64,000 nucleotides of DNA. Source: Imbricaverruca yamaguchii. Taxonomy: Eukaryota; Arthropoda; Thecostraca; Neoverrucidae. The position numbers were made by a program, and so were the translations under genes. Under the pieces are notes generated by a model, which worked only from the letters and a program-made list of their open reading frames with translations, ran no database searches and was not told where the DNA came from. Below are positions 46,181-62,519 of this stretch, piece after piece (within the stretch, counting starts at the first letter, position 1; every line of letters begins with the position of its first letter). Location: positions 248,001-312,000 of the forward strand of contig JAOTOL010001648.1 in the NCBI GenBank assembly GCA_034440575.1, given 5' to 3'.

Positions 46181-46984
46181 TGCACAGCTTTGAGTTCAAC
46201 TGATATATAGAACGCGTCGCCACAGTCTGTGACCGTGACCCGTTGCCATTAGGTAGGGCCTCAGGTAGGTCACCATTTCCTCAGATAAGGCCATATATAG
46301 ATCACCATTTCCTCAGGTAGGGCCATAGCTAGGTTCCGCTGCATTAAGTAGGGCTCCGAGCCCGGCTCGCTCGGACGCTGGCCCTGCAGTCGTGGATAGG
46401 CACTGTCAACAAGCACGCGCCGTTTTCTACGCAGGACTTTTAGACACGGTCTGAGTTTCCTATGGGCTTCAAGTGCAATGCAATTGATCGACTCGACTGC
46501 TGTGCCCAGTGTTTTGTTGCCTGTTCTTGTATGTTGATTGGAAACATAAGCATCCAGCCGTTGTCTTTCTCAGGACGCCCATGAACCGGTTAATTGTAGA
46601 TTCTGTCCGGACACAGCATGACCTATGCAGTCCCCATCCATGCAGATACCAAACAGCTGCTACCCTTGAGAAAACGCATGTGCAGAACAGGGTGCTGTCC
46701 CTCCGGCCAAGGTTCCTAAGAAGAACCCCTTTTCTCGTGCTCTATCTGAAAGGCCAATTATCATTTGTGGTGGCAATGAACGCTTCAGTAGCTCCGAAAG
46801 CGATATTCGTGACCCAGAACGTCATGGGGACGAACTGAGCCAGTGTCGCTGGCCGACGACAATGTTCCATCAAATGGTTTGGTAAAGGGTGGGGTGGGGT
46901 GGGGGTAGGGGTTGCATGTAAAGGCCATGAGGCTCGAAAATGGATTGCTGATGGTGGCATCGCATGTATATGCTCTGACGCTCC

Positions 46985-47757
46985 AAAATGGATTAATGGA
47001 TGGTCTAATATTCTCTTCGATACCAGCTACCTTAGTCGAGAAACAGATACCGAGATATTAAAATTTTGTTGTTGGTATAGCATCGTAAATGAAATCGTTT
47101 ATATCCCTGTCCCGTCCAAGCCACACCATGTCGCAGTTAAGTGTTTTCAACGTTTACCCCGATGCTCCACTAAGTTCGCTCAGCATTTCAAGGGCGTGTG
47201 TGGCAGATCGACCATCTTTACGGAAATAATGGTGTCATCTGCATTATGTGACATCCTTGTATCCACGCCATTTATTATAATCCCTACAATCAAATTTGAA
47301 TTTCGATATTTACATCCGGATATCTCCACCATAAGCACACGTGGAAGTCCCGAATTTGGACAGCTCTGTGTAATTGCTCTGGTAGGGTTAGTTGAGTGCC
47401 CATTATTTAATATAGTTAATTCTTACCTTGCATACAAATCGGAATTCAACGAATGAAGTTCTCTTCTAAATTAAACGCTTGGAATGCTGTCATTATAAAA
47501 TCATGCTCTATCGAGTCAAATGAAGCCGACAAATCCATATTCAGTAGAATACCTTATAAACTTCTTTTTTTCACAATAGTAAATGCATCATCTACCAACC
47601 TTAAATTGTCTGCAATGCTTCTACCTTTAATAAATCCGCTTTGGCATTCTGCTACCAGATTGCCGGTAACCGCAGACAATGTCTATGTTGACACCTTGCG
47701 ACAATTTTATCAAGAATATCTAGCAAGATTATCGGTCTCGTTTTTCAGTCGCGTCTA
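46985..47757 (-). pseudogene. Reverse-transcriptase pseudogene, L1/Tx1-like (copy 1)
   Basis: On the minus strand: ECQSGFIKGRSIADNLRLVD near 47660-47605, NMDLSASFDSIEHDFI near 47545-47500 (motif A), NNGHST and an ISGCK block near 47330 (motif B region degenerate), and IIINGVDTRMSHNADDTIIS near 47290-47225 (motif C, Ala-Asp-Asp). Gly-Phe-Ile-Lys-Gly-Arg and the ADDT context are typical of the L1/Tx1 group. Many stops and shifts; no endonuclease seen. It lies upstream of gene D and is repeated in the next duplicated unit. Confidence 0.8.
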
Positions 47758-47984
47758 GTCGCATTGTTGCGGCTACAGTGTTATATAGCCCCGTCTTTGC
47801 GCGACAAATAATTCGCCTGCAATATACACATAATTGATGTAGTCCATTCTCAACATCTTTGCAAGGCCCACTAAATAGCTGAAAGCATTGCCGTACAATT
47901 TGTCAGCGCGTAGTACAATATCTGAGTACGTTCATATTCATCAGATACCACAACTATCTCAAATGCATCAGACAAGCTCATGAC

Positions 47985-48225
47985 TATTCGGCACGGGTCT
48001 CTAGGGCACACGGGCTGGTGTGGAAGCCAGGGCTGGCCTGTACAACGCAGGGGCGGGCGTGCAGGCCGGAGTGGGGTGGTACTCGGGGTACTTGGCTTAG
48101 CGCTTATGGACCACTTCAGCTTTAGGTCCACCATAGTGGTTGGCAATGTAGTTAACGAGCTGATGCCGACCGGCCGGCAGGGAAACGGTGTATGATCCCT
48201 GAATGTTGATGTTGCTGCGTACGAA
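47985..48225 (-). pseudogene. Dead cuticle-protein exon (copy 1)
   Basis: On the minus strand: GSYTVSLPAGRHQLVNYIAN, then HYGGPKAEVVHKR, a stop, AKYPEYHPTPACTPAPA. This is a chitin-binding domain end and YHPAP tail with Asp to Ala in PDGR and Phe-Asn to Pro-Lys in GGFNAEV. The N-terminal half of the domain and the signal peptide are gone. Its 3' flank (about 47890-48000) resembles the 3' flank of gene G (60380-60490), so it derives from a gene G-like paralogue. Confidence 0.85.
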
Positions 48226-48229
48226 CAAA

Positions 48230-48770
48230 AAAAAAATTAACGGGATCGGGTTCGCCCTCGGCAAGCCGAGCCCAGAACTTTTCGGAGGTTTCGACGTCAA
48301 CTTCCAGAGGGATTTGGGGCTGGGTTCGATCTGGCAACAGTGCCTGCTGCCTGCACAGGTGTATATATTTAAAACTGGTGTATATGTATAGGTGTATATT
48401 TATATGTTTCGCCCTGGACAAGAAGCCAGGGCGACACCGAACTGGCGACCGAGTAGCCACACACATCAAAGACCCGATGAACGTGGACTTTATCCTGACA
48501 TTATCGAACGCCAATGAATCGCCTCAATCATCTAGACTAGCGCACAACTCGACCAGAAATCAGTCCTCGCGATCGGCTGTGATGCTGTCTGTACCGGCTG
48601 CCGTCCACCCGGCAGTGTCAGGACACCGCCGACTACGACCACATCAGCTGCGGACCGTGATCAGCCGACATCCGGCACACACCAGCATTGTCGCCGGCGA
48701 CCCACTCAGATGAGCTCACTAACTATGGTGGTCAAATATGGAGTGAGATCATTGCATTCGTCGTGCATTA
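48230..48770 (+). repeat. Dispersed 0.5-kb repeat, copy 2
   Basis: Matches copy 3 at 54030-54560 almost throughout, and copy 1 at 40110-40625 inverted. It starts near GATCGGGTTCGCCCTCGGCA and ends near TATGGTGGTCAAATATGGAG. Copies 2 and 3 have an extra AT-rich TATATTTAAAACTGGTGTAT piece that copy 1 lacks. Confidence 0.82.
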
Positions 48771-49359
48771 GCGTGCCGTCGCATCTTTCAATGAGATAGT
48801 TAACATGTTTGGGGCAGAGTGATATCATAGCTTTTCAGATTGACTGGCACTTCCTGGAAATGGCGGCCATAAATTCAAGGTTATCGGTTTCACTTCCATC
48901 AGTCTCAATGTTCGAAGTGATAACACGAACTTTGTCCTGCATTAAATTGACACATGGACAATTTGGGGACGGGTGTGGTGTCAAGTCCTCCTGTTCTTGC
49001 GAACATAACCATAATTGCTCTGTGGGACTGCTGTATCCGGCAGGATTATATGGAAAACATTTCATGATGCGAGTCATATGGATGCAAGTTTTATGTCCAC
49101 TTACTTGACTGCAACCATGCATCACATGAGGAGTGAAATTATTCAGTTGATCGCGCATAAGCAAACATTTGTATGCGGTCATTTCCGAAATTTAGGAAGT
49201 ATGTCCCCCGTGTTAGTCAACTACAACTATCTCGCATCACATTTGATGCGATTTAAACATACACCATCTTTCATTTCATCGTATATTATACAACAAAATT
49301 ATGGACATACACAAACGATGATCACCACAGTACACATATCAACCGTGAAAGACCTTAGA

Positions 49360-51621
<2,262 letters not shown>

Positions 51622-51659
51622 GTTTGGGAGCGTGTTGTGCCGGTAAGGTCGCGAGTGTG

Positions 51660-51695
51660 ACTGGTGTTTCAGACTTGGCGCAGCCCGCTTATATA
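51660..51695 (-). promoter_or_regulatory. Core promoter of cuticle gene E
   Basis: Minus-strand TATATAAG at 51695-51688, CCAGT initiator near 51664-51660 and ATGAAG at 51621. Confidence 0.8.
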
Positions 51696-51717
51696 CGCGG
51701 TAACGCCGGTCACCGTG

Positions 51718-51965
51718 ACCAGTGTCGACCGGTGGCTGTCGGCTCTGGTGCGTTGAGCACCGGCTGCCATCTAGACACAGATCGGCAACTGTCGGCTTTG
51801 GTGCGCTGCCCACCGGCTGCCGGCTTCACACAGATCGGCAGCTGCCGGTTCTGACACAGATCAGCAGCTGCCGGTTCTGATGCGTTGCCCACCAGCTGCC
51901 AGCTTCACACATATCGGCAGCTGCCGGTTCTGGTGCGCTGCTTACCGACGACCAGCTTCACACAG
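51718..51965 (-). repeat. CAGCTG-rich minisatellite upstream of gene E
   Basis: Same array as before gene D, with GGCAGCTGCCGGTTCTG units; copies differ by a few substitutions. Confidence 0.85.
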
Positions 51966-52789
51966 AGCGATTGCACAGCTTTGAGTTCAACTGATATATA
52001 GAAGGGTGCGCGTCGCCACAGTCTGTGACCGTGGCCCGTTGCCATTAGGTAGGGCCTCAGATAGGTCACCATTTCCTCAGATAAGGTCATATATGGATCA
52101 CCATTTCCTCAGGTAGGGCCATAGCTAGGTTCCCCTGTATTAAGTAGGGCTCCGAGCCCGGCTCGCTCGGACGCTGGCCCTGCAGTCGTGGATAGGCACT
52201 GTCAACAAGCACGCGCCGTTTTCTACGCAGGACTTTTAGACACGGTCTGAGTTTCCTATGGGCTTCAAGTGCGATGCATTTGATCGACTCGACTGCTGTG
52301 CCCAGTGTTTTGTTGCCTGTTCTTGTATGTTGATTGGAAACATAAGCATCCAGCCGTTGTCTTTCTCAGGACGCCCATGAACCGGTTAATTGTAGATTCT
52401 GTCCGGACACAGCATGACCTATGCAGTCCCCATCCATGCAGATACCAAATAGCTGCTACCCTTGAGAAAACGCATGTGCAGAACAGGGTGCTGTCCCTCC
52501 GGCCAAGGTTCCTAAGAAGAACCCCTTTTCTCGTGCTCTATCTGAAAGGCCAATTATCATTTGTGGTGGCAATGAACGCTTCAGTAGCTCCGAAAGCGAT
52601 ATTCGTGACCCAGAGCGTCACGTGGACGAACAGAGCCAGTGTCGCTGGCCGACGACAATGTTCCATCAAATGGTTTGGTAAAGGGTTGGGTGGGGTGGGG
52701 TAGGGGTTGCATGTAAAGGCCATGAGGCTCGAAAATGGATTGCTGATGGTGGCATCGCATGTATGTGCTCTGACGCTCCAAAATGGATT

Positions 52790-53555
52790 GATGGATGGTC
52801 TAATATTCTCTTCGATACCAGCTACCTTAGTCGAGAAACAGATACCGAGATATTAAAATTTTGTTGTTGGTATAGCATCGTAAATGAAATCGTATATATC
52901 CCTGTCCCGTCGAAGCCAAACCATGTCGCAGTTAAGTGTGTTCAACGTTTACCCTGATGCTCCACTAAGTTCGCTTAGCACTTCAAGGGCCTGTGTGGCA
53001 AATCGACCATCTTTACGGAAATAATGGTGTCATCTATATTATGTGACATCCTTGTATCTACGCCATTTATTATAATCCCTACAATCAAATTTGAATTTCG
53101 ATACATACATCCGGATATCTCCACCATAAGCACACGTGGAAGTCCCGAATTCGGACAGCTCTGTGTAATTGCTCTGGTAGGGTTAGTTGAGTGCCCATTA
53201 TTTAATATAGCTAATTCTTACCTTGCATATAAATCGGAATCCAAGGAATGAAGTTCTCTTCGAAATTAAGCGCTTGGAGTGCTCTCATTATCAAATCATG
53301 CTCTATCGATTCAAATGAAGCCGACAAATCCATATTCAGTAGAATACCTTATAAACTTCTTCTTTTCACAATAGTAAATGCATCATCTACCAACCTTGAA
53401 TTGTCTGCAATGCTTCTACCTTTAATAAATCCGCTTTGGCATTCTGCTACCAGATTGCCGGTAACCGCAGACAATGTCTATGTTGAGACCTTGGGACAAT
53501 TTTATCAAGAATATCTAGCAAGATTATCGGTCTCGTTTTTCAGTCGCGTCTAGTC
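52790..53555 (-). pseudogene. Reverse-transcriptase pseudogene, L1/Tx1-like (copy 2)
   Basis: Duplicate of the copy at 46985-47757, with the same stops and a handful of differences. It therefore decayed before the segmental duplication. Confidence 0.8.
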
Positions 53556-53784
53556 GCATTGTTGCGGGTACAGCGTTATATAGCCCCGTCTTTGCGCGAC
53601 AAATAATTCGCCTGCAATATACACATAATTGATGTAGTCCATTCTCAACATCTTTGCAAGGCCCACTAAATAGCTGAAAGCATTGCCGTACAAATTGTCA
53701 GCGCGTAGTACAATGTCTGAGTACGTTCATATTCATCGGATACCACAACTATCTCAAATGCATCAGACAAGCTCATGACTATTC

Positions 53785-54010
53785 GGCACGGGTCTCTAAG
53801 GCACACGGACTGGTGTGGAGGCCAGGGCTGGCCTGTACAACGCAGGGGCGGGCGTGTTGGCCGGAACGGGGTGGTACTCGGGGTACTTGGCCTAGCGCTT
53901 ATGGACCACATCAGCTTTAGGTCCACCATAGTGGTTGACAATGTAGCGAACGAGCTGATCCCGACCGGCCGGCAGGGAAACGGTGTATGATCCCTGAATG
54001 TTGATGTTGC
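53785..54010 (-). pseudogene. Dead cuticle-protein exon (copy 2)
   Basis: Duplicate of 47985-48225: the same PAGR change and loss of the domain start, followed on its 3' side by the gene G-like flank at about 53695-53790. Confidence 0.85.
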
Positions 54011-54029
54011 TGCGTACGAACAAAAAAAA

Positions 54030-54560
54030 TTAACGGGATCGGGTTCGCCCTCGGCAAGCCGAGCCCAGAACTTTTCGGAGGTTTCGACGTCAACTTTCAG
54101 AGGGATTTGAGGCTGGACCCGATCTGGCAACAGTGCCTGCCGCCTGCACAGGTGTACATATTTAAAACTGGTGTATATGTATAGGTGTATATTTATATGT
54201 TTCGCTCCGGACAGGAAGCCAGGGCGAAACCGAAATGGCGACCGAGTAGCCACACACATCAAAGACCCGATCAACGTGGACTTTATCCTGACATTATCGA
54301 ACACCAATGAATCGCCTCAATCATCCAGACTAGCGCACAACTCGACCGGAAATCAGTCCTCGTGATCGGCTGTGATGCTGTCTGTACCGGCTGCCGTCCA
54401 CCCGGCAGTGTCAGGACACCGCCGACTACGACCACATCAGCTGCGGACCGTGATCAGCCGACATCCGGCACACACCAGCATTGTCGCCGGCGACCCACTC
54501 AGATGAGCTCACTCACTATGGTGGTCAAATATGGAGTGAGATCATTGCATTCGTCGTGCA
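54030..54560 (+). repeat. Dispersed 0.5-kb repeat, copy 3
   Basis: Near-identical to copy 2; in its conserved core it is even closer to the inverted copy 1 at 40128-40340. It lies 3' of gene F. Confidence 0.82.
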
Positions 54561-55150
54561 TTCAGCGTGCCGTCACATCTTTCAATGAGATAGTTAACAA
54601 GTTTTGGGCAGAGTGATATCATAGCTTTTCAGATTGACTGGCACTTCCTGGAAATAGCGGCCATAAATTCAAGGTTATCGGTTTCACTACCATCAGTCTC
54701 AATGTTGGAAGTGATAACACGAACTTTGTCCTACATTAAAATGACACATGGACAATTTGGGGACATGTGTGGTGTCAAGTCCTCCTGTTCTTGCGAACAT
54801 GATCATAATTGCTCTGTGGGACTGCTGTATCCGGCAGGATTATATGGAAAACATTTTATGATGTGAGGCATATGGATGCAAGTTTTATGTCCACTTATTG
54901 GTTGCAACCGTGCATCACATGAGTGAAATTATTCAGTTGATCGCGCATAAGCAAACACTTGTATGCGGTCATTTCCGAAATTTAAGAAGTATGTCCCCCG
55001 TGTTAGCCAACTACAACTATCTCGCATCAGATTTGATGCGATTTAAACATACACAAACCTTTCATTTCATCGTATATTATACAAAACAATTATGGACATA
55101 CACAAACGATGATCACCACAGTACACATATCAACCGTGAAAGACCTCAGA

Positions 55151-56082
55151 CTAATATTTTGGCGCGGGCTTGTATGACGCAGGAGCGGGCTTGTAAACCG
55201 GCGCGGGCTTGTACGACACGGGCGCGGGCTTGTATGACGTGTGCGCGGGCTTGTATGGCGCAGGCGCGGGCTTGTAGGCCGGGGCGGGGTGGTACTCGGG
55301 GTAATGAGCCTCTCCTTGGTAGGTCACCACAGCGTTGTAGCCGCCGGTGTGGTCGGCCACGTAGTTAACGGTCTGAACCCGGCCGTCGGGCAGGGCGACC
55401 GTGTAGGATCCCTTGACGTTGTGTCCGTCGCTCTCCTCGTTGGTCGCGAAGTTGGTGCCGGTGTACTGGTCGTTGACGGCATAGCCGTAGGCGTAGGGCT
55501 CAGGCTCCTCGTTGTACTTGGGCTGCGGCTGGTAGGGCGCGGGCTTGTAGGCAGGGGCGGGTTGGTAGGGCGCGGGCTTGTAGGCAGGGGCGGGTTGGTA
55601 GGAAGGCGGGCCGGCCGGGGCAGCAACGGCAGCGGCCAGAACGGCGGCGAGGACGAACACCTGGCGGAAAACGAATCGTGTAAGAATATCGTAATCCGCA
55701 GTCGCAGTGTTTTACGTCCGCCAGGACACACTGTTTAAGGCTCTCCTGAATGATGACAGGCCCACTCATACTTCCGAGCCAGGTGTCACCATAGTGTAAG
55801 GAGCTGATTATAAGCATGGTGTGCACACAGTCTATGTAACTGCAGTATCTATTGGATACTCCATGCATAGCCAGAGCACGAGTTGCAGTATCCACTATAT
55901 ATCCCATGTGTAACCACGACACAAGTTAAAAAAAAAACATTTTGGCAGAGAGGCATAGTTTCTTATTCGAAACAAATACCTTTAACAAAACTTATCATTT
56001 CAGATATAAATGCGTATGTAGTGGCAAAAAATGGCAATAAATGCATTGCCGATTAAAAAAAACCGATAAGAATAGCTGCCCT

Positions 56083-56157
<75 letters not shown>

Positions 56158-56239
56158 TACATATAGTCTCAGATGTGTTAGATAGGCGTGCTCGGTCAAT
56201 AATATTTACTTTTCATCCTTGTTCTGCGCTTACCTTCAT
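55151..56239 (-). CDS. Cuticle protein, chitin-binding RR-2-type (gene F)
   Basis: Exon 1 ATGAAG at 56234-56239 (donor GTAAGC), a 573-bp intron, exon 2 55151-55660 after CGCCAG; 171 residues. The protein is identical to gene E: signal peptide, [11 protein letters not shown] repeats, RR-2-type domain at about 58-120, YKPAP tail ending in PKY. The near-identity extends about 90 bases into the intron and then stops abruptly near 55755, where the rest of the intron is clearly diverged from gene E. The intron is much shorter than in D and E, with only a 67-bp (TA)n run. Product: secreted chitin-binding exoskeleton protein. Confidence 0.94.
56089..56155. repeat. (TA)n microsatellite in intron 1 of gene F
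   Basis: Pure TA run about 80 bases from the donor of exon 1, the same relative place as in D, E and G. Confidence 0.95.
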
Positions 56240-56277
56240 GTTTGGGAGCGTGTTGTACCGGTAAGGTCGCGAGTGTG

Positions 56278-56313
56278 ACTGGTGCCTCAGACTTCGCGCA
56301 GCCCGCTTATATA
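56278..56313 (-). promoter_or_regulatory. Core promoter of cuticle gene F
   Basis: Minus-strand TATATAAG at 56313-56306, CCAGT initiator at about 56282-56278, ATGAAG at 56239. Confidence 0.8.
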
Positions 56314-56334
56314 CTTGGCGGCGCCGGCCGGCGA

Positions 56335-56665
56335 CGAGTGCCGATCGGTGGCTGTCGGCTCTGGTGCGTTGCGCACCAGCTGTCAGCTTCACACAGATTG
56401 GCAGCTGTTAGCTTCACACAGATCGACAGCTGCCGGCTCTGGGGCGCTGATTACCGGCGACCAGCTTCACACAGATCGGCAGGTGCCGGTTCTGGTGCGT
56501 TGCCCTCCAGCTGCCAGCTTCACACAGATTGGCAGCTGCCGGCTCTGGTGCGCTGATTACCGGCGGCCAGCTTCACACAGATTGGCAGCTGCCGGCTCTG
56601 GGGCGCTGATTACCGGCGACCAGCTTCACACAGATTGGCAGCTGCCGGCTCTGGTGCGTGGCCCA
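56335..56665 (-). repeat. CAGCTG-rich minisatellite upstream of gene F
   Basis: Five to six units with CACACAGATTGGCAGCTGCC, GGCTCTGGTGCGCTGATTAC and CGGCGACCAGCTT. Longer and more regular than the arrays before D and E. Upstream of it, about 56780-56920 is homologous to 46740-46900 before gene D. Confidence 0.88.
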
Positions 56666-56929
56666 CCAACTGCCAGATAGACACAGTTTCCATGCAGGGG
56701 GATGGCAAGGAGCTGCTGTCTTTGAGAAGACGGTAGGGGCAGAAAAGGGCGCTGTCCGTCTGGTCAAAGTCCTTCAGAAGCCTGTTGGCATGTGATATCT
56801 GAAAGGCCAAGTCTATTATGTGGCGGTAATTTACGCTCCAGTAGCATTGAAAGCGACATTCGTGACCAAGAGTGTACCGTGCGACCGAACAGAGGCAGTA
56901 CAGCCCCCGGCAACGTGTCATGAAATGCA

Positions 56930-57150
56930 TGGGTAAGGGGTGGGGATGGTATTGTATGTCCGAGCTACGGCGCTCCTAAATGGATGGGTGGGGGTGGGGC
57001 TTGTATTGCATGTATAAGCTATGACGCTCCCAAATGGATGATTGAAGGGGTTGGGTTTATATTGCATGTAGAAGCAATGCAACTCCCAAATGGATCGGTG
57101 AAGGGGTAGCGGTGCTATTGCATGCATAAGGTATGATGCTCCTAGGCATT
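56930..57150 (+). repeat. Tandem repeat of about 56 bp, four copies
   Basis: Units share TATTGCATGTA.AAGC.ATG, CGCTCC.AAATGGATG and a GGGGTGGGG stretch. Related sequence occurs in about two copies at 46880-46995 and 52680-52790. Confidence 0.75.
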
Positions 57151-58690
57151 AGGTAAGTGGATGCTGGACACCGTAGGCCCTCATGCTACACATGGAAACA
57201 TTGTGGAGTAAATAATGTGACATTTCCACCTGACAAGAATGTAAATTTGCACTCCTGTCCCTGTCCGATCGAAAGGAGGGCCATTAAAGCAATATCCCTT
57301 TCATCTATGCCAACAGAAGTGGATCTATAAAATGTTGAGTTTTAGGGGTCCTCCAGTTATCACTGAAGTCATGCGGTCTCCCGAACCTGGAGGATTTCAC
57401 AGTGCGATCCTCTTAGCGTTCAAACTCGTAAGATAGCTCAGGATCCATTTTTTCATACACTGCATGAACATAACTAGATTGAAGATCTATTCTGACTACA
57501 TATTGATCTACATATTGACAAGGTCCACATATTGACAAAGACAGCTTTGACCGTGCAACACTGAAACACCACGCCGTATGAACTAGCTGAATGCAACGCA
57601 TCAATTTTAACCGAATATCTGCATTATACGGGAAAGTTCAAACAACTGCATAACTTAACGAAAATTACACTGCAACACGGCTATGCAATACAACGTAGTC
57701 TGTATGTGTTAAAACAACACATGCATTGCAATGCATAACACATGCATTGCAATGTAATGTAATTACACGCATTGCTGGCCGATTACACGTGTTACAAGCG
57801 GGCCACAGCTGCAATGCAAGCCACGACAATTGAACATGAGTATCTTGGTGCATCGTCGAATTACTTTTTCTGATCTTGATGAAGTGTGGGTGAGGTTATA
57901 ACGGAGCATGCTCGAAAGTCCCCCGAAAAACACACGTAACGCGATTTAACCCATGCCCACTTGGTGTCTCGGTCAAGTTTATAGGCTGGGAGGTCGGAAG
58001 CACAGGCATTGCACGATTTGTCAAAAAAATGACTAAATCGAAAAATGTGCATGGAAGCAGCACAATCTGTATATGTGTTTTATCGCAAAGAATGTCATTA
58101 AGCTTTTGTAACATTACAAGCACAATGGGCCGGTTAGTTTGAAAAATATGGTCTGTGCTGTTGAATGTGCGCTCACATCGGGTTGGTTCCCACCATTTTC
58201 TACATATTCTTCCAGGATAACGAAGAAAAACAAGTGTCATCCCTATCTACCTTTCCACCCATCATATTCCTCTTCATCTGTATTGTATGTGCAAAGCGTG
58301 CAGTGCATGCTTAACTTTTCACTGCTAATTCAAACTTCTGCACTGGCTCTTCTTCATTTATGTTGCGTAATTGCATCCTACAACACCCAATATCACTGTT
58401 TTAGCTTCACCAAGAGTGCAACAGATCTTTTTTCTTAAAACAAATCTGCTGAATGCTGGTTCACCATGCCTATGAGGTGTCGCTCCATTTTCTTCTCGGT
58501 ACATCTGTCGCTTCCATCGATCCGTCCTCAGTACCCGGATTTTTTATTCTGTCGAGCCATGAGCGTGTATCGCCTTTCCCAAATCCAACGTTGGATGCCG
58601 GCTCTCGAAGGGGGTTTGTGCGTCTTAGTCGTCCTGAGGCACATGTGTGCATTTCTCCGTGACACATCTGATTTTCATTTCTCCGTGACA
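57151..58690. other. No supported gene
   Basis: Unique, AT-rich DNA. Open frames at 57896-58240 (-) and 58466-58804 (+) have no recognisable domain. 57715-57775 has a small tandem of CATGCATTGCAATG words. At 58655-58700 a 22-bp word, TTTCTCCGTGACACATCTGA, occurs twice. Confidence 0.4.
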
Positions 58691-58695
58691 CATCT

Positions 58696-58767
58696 GATTC
58701 GCGAGGAATCGAACATCCTGCCTCTGGCGTGCAAGGCGCTCGGCTTAACTACTGAGCTACCGACGAC
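58696..58767 (-). mobile_element. tRNA-like (Ala-like) SINE head or tRNA pseudogene
   Basis: On the minus strand: TAGCTCAGTAGTTAAGC (A box), CGCCTTGCACGCCAGAGG (anticodon arm region) and GTTCGATTCCT (B box, 58714-58704). The layout matches tRNA-Ala, but the anticodon stem is shortened and the acceptor ends do not pair, so it is not a functional tRNA. Confidence 0.55.
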
Positions 58768-58809
58768 CGAACAACATTTAAACAAGCTCTCTGATTATGT
58801 GTAGTTCCT

Positions 58810-60180
58810 TTTATTGTGAAATCATTTCACCCTATCATTTTACCTTCAAGGTGAAATGCGAGCAATTGGCCACTCGTCTTCTTGTAATAAATTGAGTCAT
58901 GCAACTTCTGTGCAATGCGCTGACAATTTCCAATGTTCTTAACTAAACGAGAATCGAATTTGCATCACTTTGATATCGTCTTGACTAGCTTTCAGGACGT
59001 TTTAACCCAGTCAGTTTTTAAACTCAATTCCAAGAGGTGTGTGCAATTACATTATCGTATTCATTTTAATTGTATTTTAGACGCACTACATTAGTGAAAT
59101 AATTTTCAATGATGTGTAATAAACCATCATAAAGTCAGCTGCCTTCTGATGCCTATTCGACTACTTTTATAAATATCAAACCCTGCCATTTTTCGCCTTT
59201 TTACATCAATATTTTATAGATTATTGAGGTTCCGGCATGACTCGATAAGCGTCAAGCGCCGGCGCTTGCTATCCAGAGGATTCGTAAAGCCGCCGAGCGA
59301 CATCACGACAAAACGGAAAGTTTCAGCCTTGATCAATACCAAGCAACATCGGCTCTGCCACGCCAAAATTTGATTGGGATGCTTCACGGCTTTAGCTGCA
59401 TATTTTTTTATTTAACGCCCATGGAGCGTAAAACTCTTAAACAATATCGAGGAGGCCTGTTGGCCTCAATTCCAATGGTGGCGAAAATCATACCAGACAC
59501 GTCGCCTATCGATTCAAGTATGGAACCATCCCTGTAACTTTGGCGTTGGGAACCACTGTGGTTCCGCGTTCCGCCATATCATGAATGACCGTCGGTCGGC
59601 AGCAAGCCGCGGGTGCCGCCGCCGGTGGCCCGTCGCCTATTGTGGATGAATACCAGAATATAGTTCCAGAAGACTTTTCGTGAAGCAACATTATATGCAA
59701 TACTTATCGATGTAAGTTGAAAAGCTAACTTTAATAATCGCATTCCGCGTCATATTTTTGAGACATAGTCCCATAAATTGCAACTATATTCTTCACACAC
59801 ACTATAGTGAGCATCTTTGGGCGCGCTCTGCTGCTGTCAGATATATAAATATACTCATGAACATGAATACATAAACATTGGCAACGCAGATCGACTGGTC
59901 TTGTTACATTTGGACGAAGCCGAATTCTGAAAGTATGCTTCTTGTAATACGATGACACGTTTTTCGTCTTCCGTTACAAAGACGCGAATGCTGGACACGT
60001 ATTGGTCGCATTGAAATGGACTCCATGGTCGTGTCATTTCCTTCGGATTGTTTACCACGATTTCGTAATAGTTCTGCATGGAGCGGAAAAACTTGCGAAA
60101 TGATTCCCTTGTGAACATCAAACCAAAAGAAGAGCACCCCGGGGCCACATAGGTTTGTAGTTACTCGACCTAAATCCATT
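58810..60180. other. No firmly supported gene
   Basis: A minus-strand frame at 59855-60148 has a protein-like look (FGLMFTRESFRKFF, YYEIVVNN, RVFVTEDEKRVIVLQEAYF) and could be an exon of an unidentified gene, but I see no convincing splice sites or family. 59400-59480 has a TTTAACGCCCATGGAGCG motif and GAGGCCTGTTGGCCTC, loosely like retroposon ends elsewhere in the window. Confidence 0.35.
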
Positions 60181-60496
60181 CGGTGCTTTCTCCGAAGCTT
60201 GTATCCCGGCTTAATGTCCTCATCTGCTCTGGTTCATGCTTCTACCCTCACTTAAAAAGAAACATGCCGGCATTGGAATTGTCCCTTCTGCACGCAAGCT
60301 TCATGTGGACTTCCGCCCATCTCGTAACAAGATGGCCTGCATCCCATCCGTGCGCGATCTTGCCTTCCCTTGCCTCAAAACATCACCATGCAGTTTGTCA
60401 GCTTGTAGTACAGCATCCAAGTACGTTCACACACACTGGATACCACAACTACCTCAAATGCACCAGGAAAGCTCATGAGCCCTCTGGCACGGACCT

Positions 60497-61870
<1,374 letters not shown>

Positions 61871-61909
61871 GTCTGGCTGTACGTTGTGTCGATAGGATGG
61901 CGGGTGCAA

Positions 61910-61945
61910 CTGGTGCCCAAGCTGGTCGTGTCGTCGGCTTATATA
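61910..61945 (-). promoter_or_regulatory. Core promoter of cuticle gene G
   Basis: Minus-strand TATATAAG at 61945-61938; a CCAGT-type initiator lies about 30 bases downstream (near 61914), then ATGAAG at 61870. No CAGCTG minisatellite is present upstream. Confidence 0.75.
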
Positions 61946-62364
61946 CACGCGTTCACTTGTCACGATGTCGCGGAACGTTTGTCCAGCTGAGGTATATCAG
62001 TGGATTGTGGCACCGCCGTGCGGTGTGCACTACCGTGCGTGGCGCCAGCGCACGCCGGAACACCCATGGCTGCTGGACAGTGCTGTTTCAAATCTCATCT
62101 GGCTGGCATCTCCTGAAATGGTGGCGAAATGAGTGACAAAAACCGGTAACAAATTGGTACATATCAAGTGGGTGAGACCGACAGATCATATGTTTGTTTT
62201 CGAATTATGGCCTGATGTCATCACATTGTAAGGGGATGTCCGGATGGTACAGCGCTTACATTGCTCCCTCGCAACATGAGGGGACGGCGGGGTGATACAG
62301 CGCTTACATTAATCCCTAATAACGTCATATTGTGACCAAATATCGTCGCAGCATGCAGCGTACA

Positions 62365-62479
<115 letters not shown>

Positions 62480-62519
62480 TTAAATACATATATATGCTAC
62501 AGATGCTTTTTTAGATAAA

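Noticed and set aside
58696..58767. Functional tRNA-Ala gene
   Set aside because: A and B boxes are present but the anticodon stem is short and the acceptor stem does not pair.
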